Positions 13,101 through 25,418 of a stretch of 64,000 nucleotides of DNA are shown in pieces; within the stretch, counting starts at the first letter, position 1, and every line of letters starts with the position of its first letter. The position numbers and the translations under genes are program-made. This stretch comes from Phallus indusiatus. Lineage: Eukaryota; Basidiomycota; Agaricomycetes; Phallales; Phallaceae. A model generated the notes under the pieces. The model saw only the letters and a list, made by a program, of their open reading frames with translations, did no database searches and was not told the DNA's origin. The stretch spans positions 62,001 to 126,000 of the forward strand of contig JAQFWX010000056.1 in NCBI GenBank assembly GCA_027605045.1, read 5' to 3'.

Positions 13101-16100
13101 TAACTCCGTCCGCTCGAAGATCTTGCCTAATAACGCTTGACAGCTGACACGAACCGCACAAACGGTCGGCCTATAATGTACGACTGATCCACGTGTTTGT
13201 ATTTGAAAGATATGGCTGGACGTTTCCCTTCTCATGAGAGTCATAGTGCACATAAGGGTATACTAATCTGTCCCATACAAGGGCTAAAAGCTATTACACA
13301 AAAAAATGAACAAAAGCGGAGCGACGGCTTAAGCGGAATAAACGGAACCATGTAAACTCGGCGTAACGATCCACCGTCAGAAAGGGCTCGCTGGGAATTA
13401 GCCATGGTGCACGTCATGACTCATTGCACAGCTGTGGCCCCGCATTGACGCCTCTTGACCCCAAAACTCACTCTTTGTTGACATCTACCCGTCAATCCGA
13501 ATCTATATATCAAATGGCACATATCTACTATCACCTATAAATCTCCAAGCTTCGCAGTCATCGTGGCATAGCCACCCGTGACGTGTATTAAACCACAAAC
13601 ACCAACCCGTAAGTAGAGATTACAACCAAGACTTATCCATTTTTAGCATCTCCATGGATGGCAGTACGTATTTGTTGCGCATCTCAAGGCTCAAACACGA
13701 GCGGTGCACAATATAAGTAAAAACAAACAACTTGAGCCTTTTGATATTGCAAAGTCCGACGTCAACGCTAATATAAATCAACCCTGTCTACACGACTCAC
13801 AAACTTTAGAACGTTTTTTTGTATATATTTTATAATCACGATCCAACGTCCATTTTTTCCGGCGAAAGAAAAGGGACGGAAGTACAGAACAAAACAAAGA
13901 CGTCGATCCAACCTGAGATCTTCAGACGGAGATGAATCAACAGAGTATATTAAACGAGCCCAATTTCAGATGCTGTACCTGTGTAAATTACTGACGCCGC
14001 TAGTCAACTTGCATTCGTGGTATTGGTAAGAAGCCTTTAATAATAAATGCATCATGCATGAGATTCGTTTGGCACCCTGCAATTGCAAGCGTCATATATT
14101 TGGGCTGCTTTTCTAGTGTGAACATCTAACCCTTCTTTGACCGAATTCCGTGATGCCAATGATTTCAGTATCCAATTAAGCGAAGGTGAGGTGCGTACAC
14201 ACTAATACTCTCGAGCTCCATCCCGGCACCGGCTATATATGTACTAGCACCATTTTGGCCCAGAAAAACACAAACGACGAATGTTTCTGCAATTCTACCT
14301 CGCAGATTCCGACCTCCGGAAACACATCACGCTAATAATAATAATCAGGTGACAAGTCTCATGCACGAAAGTAACTAGACCTAAGTAGTCCTGTCAGATC
14401 TACACAGCAGTGTCAGCATTCGGCGTCTAGATGAACTTGAAGGAGAGACGGAGATAACGATAAATAAATGCGCGGCACCCCTAAAAGACGAAGATTGGAC
14501 AACACTTGACATTTTTTTCTTTTTCAGCAGATACATAATCAGCTGCCGGTGGCTGAGTTCATTTGGGATATGAGGTTACAACTCGGCTCGAGAAAATCTA
14601 CACCGGCGCGCAGTTTAAGTTTTTTTTTTCTTTTTCAATAGATTGAGCTACTAGTGTGATATTTTAGTGTCTGTCTGGTCTGACAAACGGTTCATCTAGC
14701 GCCATTCCTCTATGCTATACTACCCGAACAATGAATTCTGAAAATGTTGGAGAACTGTCTCTGCTAAAACTGGCAGGTAAGCTACTTGTCTTCTTCGGCG
14801 TCTTCCTAGTAATTGGCCGAAGTGGACATTACGACTATTTCCAATTCCTTATTTTGATGACACTCACTTAACATAACCAGATTCAAATATGAGATATGAC
14901 AAAGGTTTGAACCTTTTATTAGCCGAAGGACCAATAGACAAAGAATCCACAAAGCCACGGCACTAATGATTTCCTAAGTCTGGGATTGATGAAATTGAAC
15001 CACAAAATTGTCTCCTGACAAAATGGGCAATGACTGTATTGAATTGTTGAGCTGATTGGTATGTACATGTACGTACATATGATAATGGAAGTGGCATATT
15101 GAAGTATACAACTTCAAGCATCAAAGATCTTTGGCACTGGCAAAGCCATTCTGATCGGAATTACTGTAAACTGACAGAATTCGAAGCCTGAACAAAGAGT
15201 TAAGAAGCAAAAAAGGAGGAACAGCCTGAGATGGGATAAATGATTTCAATTTTGAAAAGGATAGAAGAAGAGATATTACCATGCATGTAGCGGATTACCA
15301 CGTCAATAATTGATTATTGATTATCATCCAAGTTGGGCACGGAATCGGAATGAACGGAACGTATGATTTGGAGTAAAATTCTAATATTAAAGATGACAGT
15401 CCTTCTGTAAGGGCGGTCGGCTATGAATGCGAATTTGGGGCGAGGGCACAGGGGAGGTGGAGTAAGAGGGCGAAAAAACCATCTTAGATAGCCATTACAA
15501 ACGCTGTTTTATAGGGACCTTTTTCCTATATCTCAGTGGCAAACATGGCAAATACTCGGGGTGCAGTGCCAACGTTCTATAATTCAGAAGGGGAAAAAAA
15601 AGTGTGTTGATGAAATAATGAACACTTCAAATTCATGAGACCACGCGATTCCGAACTTCCCGAGTTCCCGAAGTACCGAATAAGAACTTGATCAGTGATG
15701 GTTGTATTGGTCAATAAAGAAAAAAGGTGAATTCAAATATAAACGGAGATATGGAAGAGAGAGGGGGCGGGCTAGCTGGCCAAGAAGTGGATCGCGAAGC
15801 CAAGCTTTGAAAAGAAGAGTTCCTGTAATCATAATAGCCACGGCGGAAGATCCTTAGGAGATATAGATACCGCGAATGATAGAGATACCGGGCTTGTAAA
15901 TGTGTTTCAGACATGCCATGGCTTTGTGATAAATTTTGAAAATTGCTCGGACACGAGCACAAGCACAAAAAAGCATCCAGCGTTACCGAGTTATTCACTC
16001 CAATTAATCTGGAAAGCTAACATTAGAAATATGAACAGCAAATATGAGCCGAAATACTTTGCGTGGGTGGGTGATGCGACGAGCGGACGGCGGTGGGGCG

Positions 16101-17280
16101 ATAGTGATACTGTTTACGCCCGATGCGGAAGTGAGTTTGACTAGTCAAAAACAAGCCAGGTCAAGCGGATTGAATGGAGCCGGCGATCCGGGAGCCAGTT
16201 AGGTCTTGTTTCCAAAAGTTCATGGAAGCGGTGTCTCAGAACAATTGTGTCGGAGTCAAGCTGTGTGTGTTGGTTGTAACAGATTTTAAAAAAATCGAAA
16301 CAGTCAGACGAAAAATTGCACGGATCCGAAAGATGTATTGGTTGAGCGCAGATTTGTTGAACAGCGATATAGGAGAGCGAGAGCATAGCAGTGGCAACGT
16401 GCGATAAAATCGGTATTGGTACTAGTCCTGATATCTATATCTAGAACAAATTTGTTATGATGAATCAGGGGAGAAGGAGAAGAAGATGAAGGAAAGAAGT
16501 CTCCAGACACACCGCCCGTCATATGTACATAGATATATATCCTATACCCGATCTATTTTTGACGTTGGCGATTTGAAAAAGAAAAAGACTATGAAAGAAC
16601 GTTATCGGATCTATGGAAGAATTGGGACCTTAGGTATAAAAAATATCGATATCATTCTTTTTTGAGGAAACTGTGCAGCTTTCAGTGAGAAAAGCCACCG
16701 CATTTGCGAATGATAGTTTTTTGTCAGCAGCTACGGTTGCATCCATTCCGTTGCCGCCTATGATATCCAAGACGAGACATGTTTCATATGAGAGCCTAAC
16801 AAAAAAGACACGGCTTGTGGTCTATCAATCAATACCAATTATGTGCGAGAAAAAGTGTAGTAAAAGAGACATTTCGGTGACCAAAGGCCTATATCCCAGT
16901 CCCCAAATAAAAAGATTTGCAGCGAACAATAGGTAATGTTGACTTTCTTTTTCGATGCAGTGCGTTCAGGATCGAGAAAGAAATGGTCAAAATTAAAGGG
17001 TTGGAACTCTAACGAGAACAAGAACACAAGAACACAAGCTGGTTCAGCCTTGCAACTCTTGGGTGTAGTAAACAAGTATGACGCGCGCGCTCGGGAAAGA
17101 CTCCGCGATCCCGCAAATCCCAAAGTTGAAAAATAAAATTATTATTAATTTATTATTTTTTTCATGGAATATTCTTGGAACCCCGATGGTTTATCTTGGA
17201 TCTCTCTGTCGAGTGTCCATTTCCAGCTCGCTCCAAAAAGTGTCATAACAAAACAATGCTGTCCCTTCGACATGGAATGG
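10199..17280. other. Seven-kb gene-poor stretch
   Basis: No frame here has a recognisable domain. The stretch holds several isolated TATA-like runs: near 10956 (TATATATA followed by a C/T-rich tract with ACAATAAACAAC), near 13505 and near 14232. There are A/T- and CT-rich tracts, and many short frames without splice partners. No reverse transcriptase, transposase or LTR pair is visible. The C/T-rich sequence after the 10956 site is typical of agaric transcription start regions, so an untranslated or lost transcription unit is possible. Confidence 0.45.
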
Positions 17281-17287
17281 TATATAA
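17281..17287 (+). promoter_or_regulatory. TATA box of DUF6699 copy 2
   Basis: TATATAA about 104 bp upstream of the ATG at 17391, followed by C/T-rich sequence (17320-17380) as usual around fungal transcription starts. Confidence 0.6.
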
Positions 17288-17390
17288 TCTACAGCCAAAA
17301 CATGAACACAATCCCCCATCTTCCTCCTCATCGACCTTCGCTTCCTTGCGCACTCCTCCTTCTCCTCATTCATAACTGCTCTCACTGGCA

Positions 17391-18200
17391 ATGGCGTACA
17401 CAACAGCATACCCCACTGTCGCTACCTACTTTGACAAATACCACCAAAATGCGACAAAGCCATCTGCCTCATCATCGAGACCAGCCCTGCGTCGTTCCTC
17501 AACGTCTCGCACACCGGCTTCTCGTCCAGCACCCATGCCAACAAATCCAACGCCAATGTACACATTTGACTCTCCCGTTTCACCATTATTCCCTTACTCA
17601 CCCGGTTCCAGCTCCAGAACTCGCTCGAGAAGTTTCTCAAACCCAGCCCCAGCTGTTGATCCTCTGCTGGCTTACCATTCTCATCTATCAAATGTTCTCC
17701 TCAACTACGACTTCTCACATCCTCCATCACAAGCCACTTTGAGACGTTCAGGTTCCAGCTCAGTTCCCATGGGACTGTCCTCCACAGACCTAAACAGACC
17801 TGCCGTGTACCCACCTCTCGATGTGATGCGCATCACTTGTCCTTATCTTCCTTGGACAGTAACCGTCTATCCACTCTCGTCTCGCTCGGGTTTCGTAACC
17901 ATTGGAGACGTCCTCGAAACTGTATTCCGCTCTCTGCGCAAACATGTATCCGACAAAGAGTGGTACGCAGAGGATAGCAAAACACGGGAGAACATTCGCC
18001 AAGCTTGGCTCCGTCGTGTCAAACGACAACATACCCACAAGGATAAAGAATACGAACGAACCAATGGGCTGAGGAGAATCGACTGGCTTGAGAAGGCAAC
18101 CGTCTTTCAAGGACTGGAGCCCGCCAAAGGAAGCAAACATACGTGGGTTCTACACGTTAAACAAGGCGACAAGACCGTCAAGTTTTGGAACGGGTCGTAA
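17391..18200 (+). CDS. DUF6699 domain protein, copy 2 of 5
   Basis: One uninterrupted frame of 269 aa. The first 88 residues are Ser/Thr/Pro-rich. The domain runs from about residue 90 (DPLLAYHSH) to the end, with SHPPSQATL, RPAVYPPLDVMRI, LPWTVTVYP, VTIGDVLETVFRSLRKH, RQAWLRRVKRQ and GLRRIDWLEKATVFQGLEP, then WVLHV and a KTVKFWNGS tail. It is clearly the sister of the gene at 5362-6228: even the tail (KTVKFWxGS) and the N-terminal TYFDKY/KYFEAL region correspond. The two genes are inverted relative to each other and about 11 kb apart. There is no signal peptide or membrane segment, so a cytosolic or nuclear location is likely. Function unknown. Confidence 0.85.
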   Translation: MAYTTAYPTVATYFDKYHQNATKPSASSSRPALRRSSTSRTPASRPAPMPTNPTPMYTFDSPVSPLFPYSPGSSSRTRSRSFSNPAPAVDPLLAYHSHLSNVLLNYDFSHPPSQATLRRSGSSSVPMGLSSTDLNRPAVYPPLDVMRITCPYLPWTVTVYPLSSRSGFVTIGDVLETVFRSLRKHVSDKEWYAEDSKTRENIRQAWLRRVKRQHTHKDKEYERTNGLRRIDWLEKATVFQGLEPAKGSKHTWVLHVKQGDKTVKFWNGS

Positions 18201-21200
18201 TTCAGGATGATCATTTTCTTTTTTCTCTCTTCTCTGTTGCTTTTCCTTCTTCTTCTCGTCCGGCCTCGACTCTCGTACTCTTGGGATATCAGCGATATCC
18301 ATCTCGTCTCGGACCGCATCAACTTATTGTCAATGCCCAGGATGGCATTGCAGGGACCTTTATTTTTTGAAGCTTGACGTTTATTATTATGACTTGCTAT
18401 TTCTCTTTCACCTTACGAATTGATGATTCGACATGTTTTCCTTCATGACTCGCATTGTACCACAACACTTCCCAGCCGCAATGTTTACTAGTACTTGGCA
18501 TAATAACAAATATACAAAAAATTAAAAAAACCTTCTCTAATACAAAGATGTGTGATGAACATGAGAGAAAATTTGGAGCTATATAACACACACGAGTTTC
18601 GCACCTTCTTCTAACTCCAACTCCAACTTTTCTTTCTTTATACGGGGCAGCTCCACTTAGTTCAGTTGATTTTGGCACTGACGCGTCAGAAAATAGAAAA
18701 ATGTGATGATCCCGTGACAAGTCGTGCCTAAAACAAAAGTTTTGAACCGAAACGCGTGAGAACATTTCGTTCGTGCCATCATGACGTATGTCAACTTCCC
18801 TCTCTCTCTCCTCTGATTTGAGAACACAAAATATCTTATCATACTTTGCTGTGGAGACATTGATCTACTTCTTACCACACAAATCTACCTTCCTTTCGAT
18901 TCAACTCCAAACTTCTTCATACCCTGCACGCCTTTTTGATAGATAGTACTCTATTCTAAGACTCCAACTTTCCCTGGATCAGAATGAATATTTACCCCTG
19001 CCTTACCCTGGCAGCAGTGCGGGGCTGTAAGAACTTTGCACTTTAAGTGTACACGTGGATCAAATGCCATGGCTTGGGACAATTCTTCGTCAAGAAAAAG
19101 GTCAGACAATGTAAAAATTTGGGGTTCGTATTTCGACTTCGGGTGGCACTAACATTTACGTTTCAGTGAAACGAAGCTTCAGAGCCATGGACAGAAAAAT
19201 AAAGAAATTAATTTTCTATGACCAAGTCCGACAACAGTCTGGTATGTGCATATAGCTCATTCATCTCAGAGGTCTGAACTTTCGGGACCTATGCAGATCG
19301 GCATTGACGTGCATACGTACACTACTGCCTGCATACGCGCAATCTGTGGCTAATTGGCCACGGCATACCTAATATTACAGGGCAAACCCGATCCACGATC
19401 TATCTATGGACAGAATATTTACATGTCATCCTACTTTCCACTGCAGGAAATTAAAAAACACGCCCACCGGCGACTTTTGGCCACAAAACTCGGAATATGT
19501 ATGTATGTGTCAATGAGTCTGGTCTTTGGTCCATATGGTCTGGAGGGTTCGTATTATGTGTATATTGAAATTCATTTCTTCAGGTTGTAGATAAGATACT
19601 AATAAACACGCATCTCTTTTCAGGTCCGGTGATTACTGATAAACGGCGGATATATACATATTAAGAAATACTATCCTCCGTCGACGTCGCTGGAGACCAA
19701 ACAAAGTCCTATTGTTAATTTCCGTTTGATTTCACGTTCAAGCTCCCTTATCATAATCTTTTATAACCATATTATGTATCAGATTTCAGGTCCTATTGGT
19801 CAAATGGAGAATGTTGAATTTGAAACAAACACTCTGAACCAGACGGCTACCACACAATCGCTGAAGTGTAGCTCGCTTGATGTGCTAACTGTCTCCTGAA
19901 AGCTTCAGGGACGCGCAATCAAAAGGGTCTGAAACTAGCAACGCATACACGCGAAGAAGTTGTTCAACTATCTTTCCGCTGTTTCTGCTCAATCTGTTCG
20001 CATTTTCCGCGTCGCCCATCAGGTTAAGTGCATGCGTGTCAGGACAAAAGCGTGTCCTGGGCCTGCAGTCTGTCGCTTGTAACAGTGCCAGACAGCTGTT
20101 CAGGGATCCTACCGCGTACTTATTTCATGGAACCGCCACTGGAAGAGATTACATGCCTCAAAGGCTATTGTCTTTGTCCTACATCGCCTATACCTTGCGT
20201 TTGCTTATGGACGGCACACTCCTCGACGATCCATCCAAATCCGGCTGGCACAGCAGGGCGCGCGACACCCACGTTCACCGTTCACTTTAGCACCGTTAAG
20301 TTCCTGTCCAAAGCAGTACGCTGGTTGCAAGCCGTTGGCTATAATTATGTGATATCACTTATCCTTATGCTTTCCATCGGAGGCAATACCTCCGTGTCCA
20401 CAAAACCTGCGTATACAATGCTTTACTGCCTTTCAGCCATGGAATCAAGGACTCATGAATCCGATTCGGGTTTGGACAACGACATATTGAAACTTGGACA
20501 AAAGCTTTCATTCCCTCATGATAAGTACCTTATCTTCACTTAACTTCAGTTATTATGTCCAGTGTCATGTCCGTCCGCAACTTGGAAGGACCGGATTGTC
20601 CAATTCTGGAATGAGGCTTTCACGTTGACCTTGGGCTTCAAATAAGTCTATCTCATGCCAGCTGATATTTTGGGTACAGGGCGAGATATATACATGTTTG
20701 TGAGGTGTATATACGATTCGTGCCAACGCTTGATGAATGTTCGGCCGGAACTATTCATGTATGTAAATATTACATAGCAACCGGACTCAGACTGAGCTTT
20801 GCAGTTTTGCCTCAAGTCTCAAAGGTTTGAACAATAACGCTGGAAACTGGAGTAAAATCCACGTACATGATTTGTTCAGTAATCACAGCTTAGAGTTATA
20901 CAGTAACTCATAAATTACCACCCTGAACTACGATTCTACCTGCCCGATGGGAAATACAGCTTGTAAATTCAACCAGGTGTCTATTCTTGAACCTAATACC
21001 ATATGCCCACTCCCTAAAGGATTTAACCAATTGATTAGACAGAAGATTTATGTCATTGCCGATTGAAGACATATGTGATATTCTCCGCCAGGGGGAATGT
21101 ATGCATACATACATTTATTCCGGAATTCCTGCTCTTCTATTCTTTTTAGTTGTTCATATAAACGATGTAAGATATGCATATTGCGGAACAACTATGATCT

Positions 21201-23105
21201 TTGAATATGTGTTTTATTACAACCCTCATTTCCAAAACTCAAGAATTCCCGATTTTCATCAGGTGGTTCCCTCCTCAAAGATTTCATACTACAAGTCAAA
21301 GAACTCATATCTGTCTTTCTATCTAAGCCAATACGCTCATCCTTATACTCCTTCAAGTCGGATCTGATAGATAAATTTGAAATTTCAAAAACACCGCGAC
21401 TGAGATATACCGAGCATACACGTTTTCCGAGTTTGATCATTTTGCGGAGCATCAAATCTCACATGCATCCATGAATACATTTCAGAAGACAAAGAAAAAA
21501 GATCCCAAAACCGATTGAAAGCAGCTCCAAATAGTCGAACCTTCATTTCCAAAGCAAAACCACAAACACAAAAAACACGAGCTTAAGATCCGTCTATATT
21601 AGTGAGCCAGCGCTTAATAATACCCTACACATATCGGCCTTGGCCGGACGCCACGCACACGCACACTCTCCCCGTTATCACTGGACCAGAAACGAATCAA
21701 CGAATCAATAATCTGACTAATGACCACATACCATATAAGGTAACGCGTAACTTCAAATGGCATCTGAACAACACAAAACACGGTGCACGGTGGAGCTACT
21801 TTGACGTCGACGGTTCGAACATCAAAAGAGCCACCCACACTCCAATTATGGCAGAAAAGACCCTGTTCCCCCCTCAGCTTGGAGGTGCCAATGCGTTCAT
21901 TAGATAAGTGCGAAAGATAACTGCGCGATAAGTGTGTAAAGTACTTATCCCAGATTTGATACGTGTGTTTTTGCCATTTTGAGAAACTGGCCGTTCAAAG
22001 AGTCGGTAGGACATAGCTGCTGGCATGCTGGTGAATTGTCTGCGGGTTGGAGAGGAGGAGTATAGGTGGCTCCAACTCAAGAATGCCGGTGTCATGAGTC
22101 ATGTCATGTCGATGGGTAATAGTATTACGCTGCGATAGGTTCATTTCATCAAAGTCTCGTTGAAAGCTGAGAGTAGTACGGAAGGTAACGAGATAGCAGA
22201 ATTATTCAAAGCGCATTACGGAATCAGATCTTATTTCTAAGTATAAACACTATCACCTAACTCACTTGGCCGGATAAATCTCCTCATGTCATGACGATCA
22301 AGGCACCATTGATTAACCACTGAAGTTAAGTTAAAACTCTGAGGCGTGAACTGCAGTAATCGGGACGAGCCGAGTGGAAGGGATGAAGGAGGAAGAAACA
22401 AAGAATCACCGAATCACCACTGACAGTTCGCGAAGAATCTGTGTAATTCTTACGAAAAAAAGAACCCTTCACGTAACAATTGCCTTCTTCAGAATAACTG
22501 AATCCAAGCCAGGACGGATTCCATCAAATCCACCAATTTCGTGGGCTTCGTTTCCATATCGTTATACCCCGCATGATTATCCTACATTACATTCGTATAT
22601 GGATATGGTTAGAAGAGTTAGTATTTTAGGACGCCACGTACTCACTAGTCAAAACGTTTTCTTCATAGTACGGAGATACCGTAATGCAGATAATTGTTCG
22701 ATCAGGTGACCCGTACCAGGTGATCACTTGAGCACAACCAAAGTTAACTATTGGGGGGAAACCGAGTGTTTACAATGTGTACGTACCGGCATGTCTACTT
22801 GTCTGATTATTGTCTGCCAGACTGCATGTAGTTACCTGTCAGGCGTACTCGGGCAGTGATTTGCGGTGGTGCGACTATATCAAAGCAAGCCAAGAATTAC
22901 TTCAGGTTTTGAATATGCGCCGGGGAAGGGCGCCAGTTGGCAATAGAAGTGTGGGGCGTGTTCGGCGAGGCTTTATTTTGGGAAAATCTTATATATGAAA
23001 CTAATCGCAGATGAGCGCAGTTGTCGAATGGCATGATGGGAATTGGAAGGAGAAAAAACTTCAAATGACTTTGTTAAAGCTTTTCATAAGAGAAAGATTG
23101 TGTTA
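18201..23105. other. Intergenic stretch with no supported gene
   Basis: About 4.9 kb. Open frames such as 20028-20543 (+) and 21602-21907 (+) are moderately long but lack domains, membrane patterns or consistent splice partners. No repeat family or mobile-element protein was recognised. Confidence 0.45.
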
Positions 23106-23756
23106 TCACCTACCTGCGAGCAGGCTTTCTTGGTTTGTTGTTTCATAGGCTTGGATTAATTGATGTTCACGATTTCCAAATGCGAAGTTAAAATTAATAA
23201 GCTGTATAACAGTCTGAACTGCGAACTTTCTATGAAAGTATGAAAGAACAAACACATTACTATTTTGAGACCTTACCGCGACACGCGGCGTCCCTATAAA
23301 AGGCATTATCAACAATCTTCTCTTTTCCCATGAGCATTTCATAGTCTCATAAAAGAAGATGGCGATATACGGGCCAATTCAGCAAGCCGCTAGCAGCAAA
23401 GGGTTATCTGAAACTAGACATAATTAGTGATCTGATTAGCACACGTGTTCTGTTGTTGGCAACACCTATGCAAGAAGATTGAGTATCGAGCAACCGGGAC
23501 ACAGATCATGCACAAAGTTCTCCAACCAAGAAAGGCCAAGAACAGACTTGGGAATGGGCTTTTCCCGTGATAAAGCCATGTTCAATTGCCAGCTTGACAG
23601 ATTCGTTTGCAAACTCGACATCAAGAAGGTATAAGCTTGCCTGGCCGACAAGAAAAAAATTAGTAATGTCGTTTATATCTTTTTTGGGAGATACGCGCAC
23701 AGCTTGGCTTACATTTGCATTTGTCATCAAGAGACCACCGTGTTTGAGCATGTCTG
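23106..23756 (-). pseudogene. Exon-like fragments of an unrecognised gene
   Basis: Two minus-strand stretches read like real protein rather than chance frames. One, from about 23751 to 23560, reads MLKHGGLLMTNANVSQAV, then a Lys/Asp segment, then NFFLVGQASLYLLDVEFANESV and KLAIEHGFITGK. The other, between 23342 and 23110, has exon-like pieces ending at consensus donors, including EMLMGKEKIVDNAFYRDAACR (GTAAGG donor) and FAFGNREHQLIQAYETTNQ ESLLAG (GTAGGT donor). I could not join the two into one closed frame; the region between them has stops. It may be a truncated gene or a gene with an exon I misplaced. I do not recognise the family. Confidence 0.3.
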
Positions 23757-23829
23757 AAATTTGAAATTGGAGTCCGGCGAAAATTGAGATCCTGCGTTAA
23801 CTGCTGTTAACTCTTATACTTAGGCCTTA

Positions 23830-23869
23830 TCCAGAACTCCGAGAAATCCACCCCTCTCGGAATTCTGGA
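23830..23869. repeat. Near-perfect 15-bp hairpin
   Basis: Arms 23830-23844 and 23855-23869 are complementary over 15 bases with one mismatch, around a 10-base loop. It lies downstream of nothing obvious and next to an 18-bp perfect palindrome at 23902-23919. It may be the remnant of a small inverted-repeat element. Confidence 0.6.
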
Positions 23870-23901
23870 TGAAGTACCGCGTCACCGGCGAGATCGTCAT
23901 G

Positions 23902-23919
23902 CAAAACATGCATGTTTTG
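23902..23919. repeat. 18-bp perfect palindrome
   Basis: The sequence CAAAACATGCATGTTTTG is its own reverse complement. It is a possible dimeric-factor binding site or a chance palindrome; nothing around it decides. Confidence 0.6.
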
Positions 23920-24218
23920 TTCAGTTAGACATATTTCTTGTTATGCAATGTCAGCGTGCAGCAAGATCAAAGAATTTTCTCTTAACCTTATTCCTTTGAT
24001 CAAAAAATAGCTGGTGCACGAACGAAAACGCAGAGCGCGTGGCGTGAACGAACTTTGGAGGAGGAAATGTGACAGCCTAAATGTCACCATTTTTTTAGTA
24101 TCATTTTACCCTCCCGAACTCGCAAAAGAACGTGCAAAACAGTAAAGATTAACACTAAATGATTTATAGTACAACCATAGAAAAGCGTTTACAGAACAGA
24201 ACTCTCTATCTTGTCTCT

Positions 24219-25007
24219 TCACAAGTAACTATCTTCTCGGCTCAACTCAGCCAATTCCATCCTCCACATCGAACTAGGCAGCTTCGTTAACCCAACAAAC
24301 TTTGTTCGTTTTCCAACGTCATCCACTCGCCGAAATCCCACCCTTTTACCTCTCTCGTTCTCCCACTGTTTCTCTTGAAATCGCTTCATAGCTTGCCAGA
24401 CTGGATCATGAACACTCATCTGAGACGGAGGCTCCATGTCTTTAACCCGTTCTTGCATGTATTCGTATACTCTCCACAACACATCTCCAACTCTGACATA
24501 TCCCACTCTAGCCGAGGATTCGATAGTGAACCTAGAACGCGGGAATTCGGAGCTTGTCACTTCCATCCGCGCGCACGGTGGGTCCGTAGCGGGATCGTAA
24601 AGGATTTTAAGGCCTTTTCGGTTGAATTCGTGAGGGTCGTGTTGGCTAGGGAAGGGGGAAGATCGTGTATCGAACCACCATAGCTCGTGCTGCCTGTTGG
24701 GTACCGGATACCCGTCTAGGGCTTCGTGAAGTGCCAGGGCATCGTGTACAGAAGCGTAGCTAGTACTATAAGGCTGAGACGTATAATCCAGGCCTGAGTG
24801 CCAACTTGAAGTGGGATATACAAAGTGAGTGGGGTCATAAAAGGACTCGTAAGGATATTCCGGGACTTCTTTCCTACCTGAAAGTAAACAAAGTTTCATC
24901 ACATCGATGGATTGATGATTAGTACTACAAGGATAAGACATAGTATCATAAACATGTTTCCTTACGAAGCTTCCTGAGCCATTTGAATACCATGATGACA
25001 CTTTCAA
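24219..25007 (-). CDS. DUF6699 domain protein, copy 3 of 5
   Basis: An open frame of 262 aa. The domain part is recognisable from about residue 85 (ALHEALDGYPV) on: FNRKGLKILYDPATDPPCARMEVTS aligns with the PATxPPLxxMxI element of the other copies, followed by VGYVRVGDVLWRVYEYMQERV, AMKRFQEKQWENERGKRVGFRRVDDVGKRTKFVGLTKLP and WRMEL. It lacks the RRIDWL core in its strict form (FRRVDDV here) and is clearly diverged from copies 1 and 2. The N-terminus is uncertain: a textbook acceptor (TTTACTTTCAG) ends at 24878, so the first 45 or so residues may be partly intron. A TATA box at 25078-25083 lies about 70 bp upstream of the first ATG. Function unknown. Confidence 0.72.
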   Translation of the reverse strand: MKVSSWYSNGSGSFVRKHVYDTMSYPCSTNHQSIDVMKLCLLSGRKEVPEYPYESFYDPTHFVYPTSSWHSGLDYTSQPYSTSYASVHDALALHEALDGYPVPNRQHELWWFDTRSSPFPSQHDPHEFNRKGLKILYDPATDPPCARMEVTSSEFPRSRFTIESSARVGYVRVGDVLWRVYEYMQERVKDMEPPSQMSVHDPVWQAMKRFQEKQWENERGKRVGFRRVDDVGKRTKFVGLTKLPSSMWRMELAELSREDSYL

Positions 25008-25077
25008 AAGATAGTAAATTATTCTGTCGACCTTTTTAGGTAATTTTGGGCTGACTGGACCTCGGACTCGCTAGCGG

Positions 25078-25083
25078 TATATA
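25078..25083 (-). promoter_or_regulatory. TATA box of DUF6699 copy 3
   Basis: TATATA about 71 bp upstream of the ATG at 25007, matching the spacing in the other copies. Confidence 0.5.
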
Positions 25084-25418
25084 GACGGAGCAAATGATCG
25101 GCGAAGGTACAGTTGGCCATGAACCCCAAAACAATACATAAGCAAGGCACGGTCGGTGTTCTCCACGTCGCCCTGGCTCTCTAGTTTTTGATCGTCTTGA
25201 CGTAATAACTGAATAAATGTTTACCAAGTGGGTTACACACATAACTCTAACTCACTATTTGATTTGGACTATGATATGACAGCCTGAGTATCTCTTAACT
25301 CGTTAGCGTGCCTTCCGTCGCATATATATTAAAGAGCCGACACAACATCAAGGCGAAAAGGTACTGTTATAGCGGTAAATTGTCAACATACAAATTTATA
25401 TATCCATATTGATATGTC

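Noticed and set aside
17164..17742. 192-codon plus-strand frame overlapping DUF6699 copy 2
   Set aside because: It is the shifted frame of the real gene and its leader; composition is His/Pro/Leu-rich with no domain.
20028..20543. 171-codon plus-strand frame
   Set aside because: No domain, no splice context, and another frame of similar length overlaps it; looks like chance.
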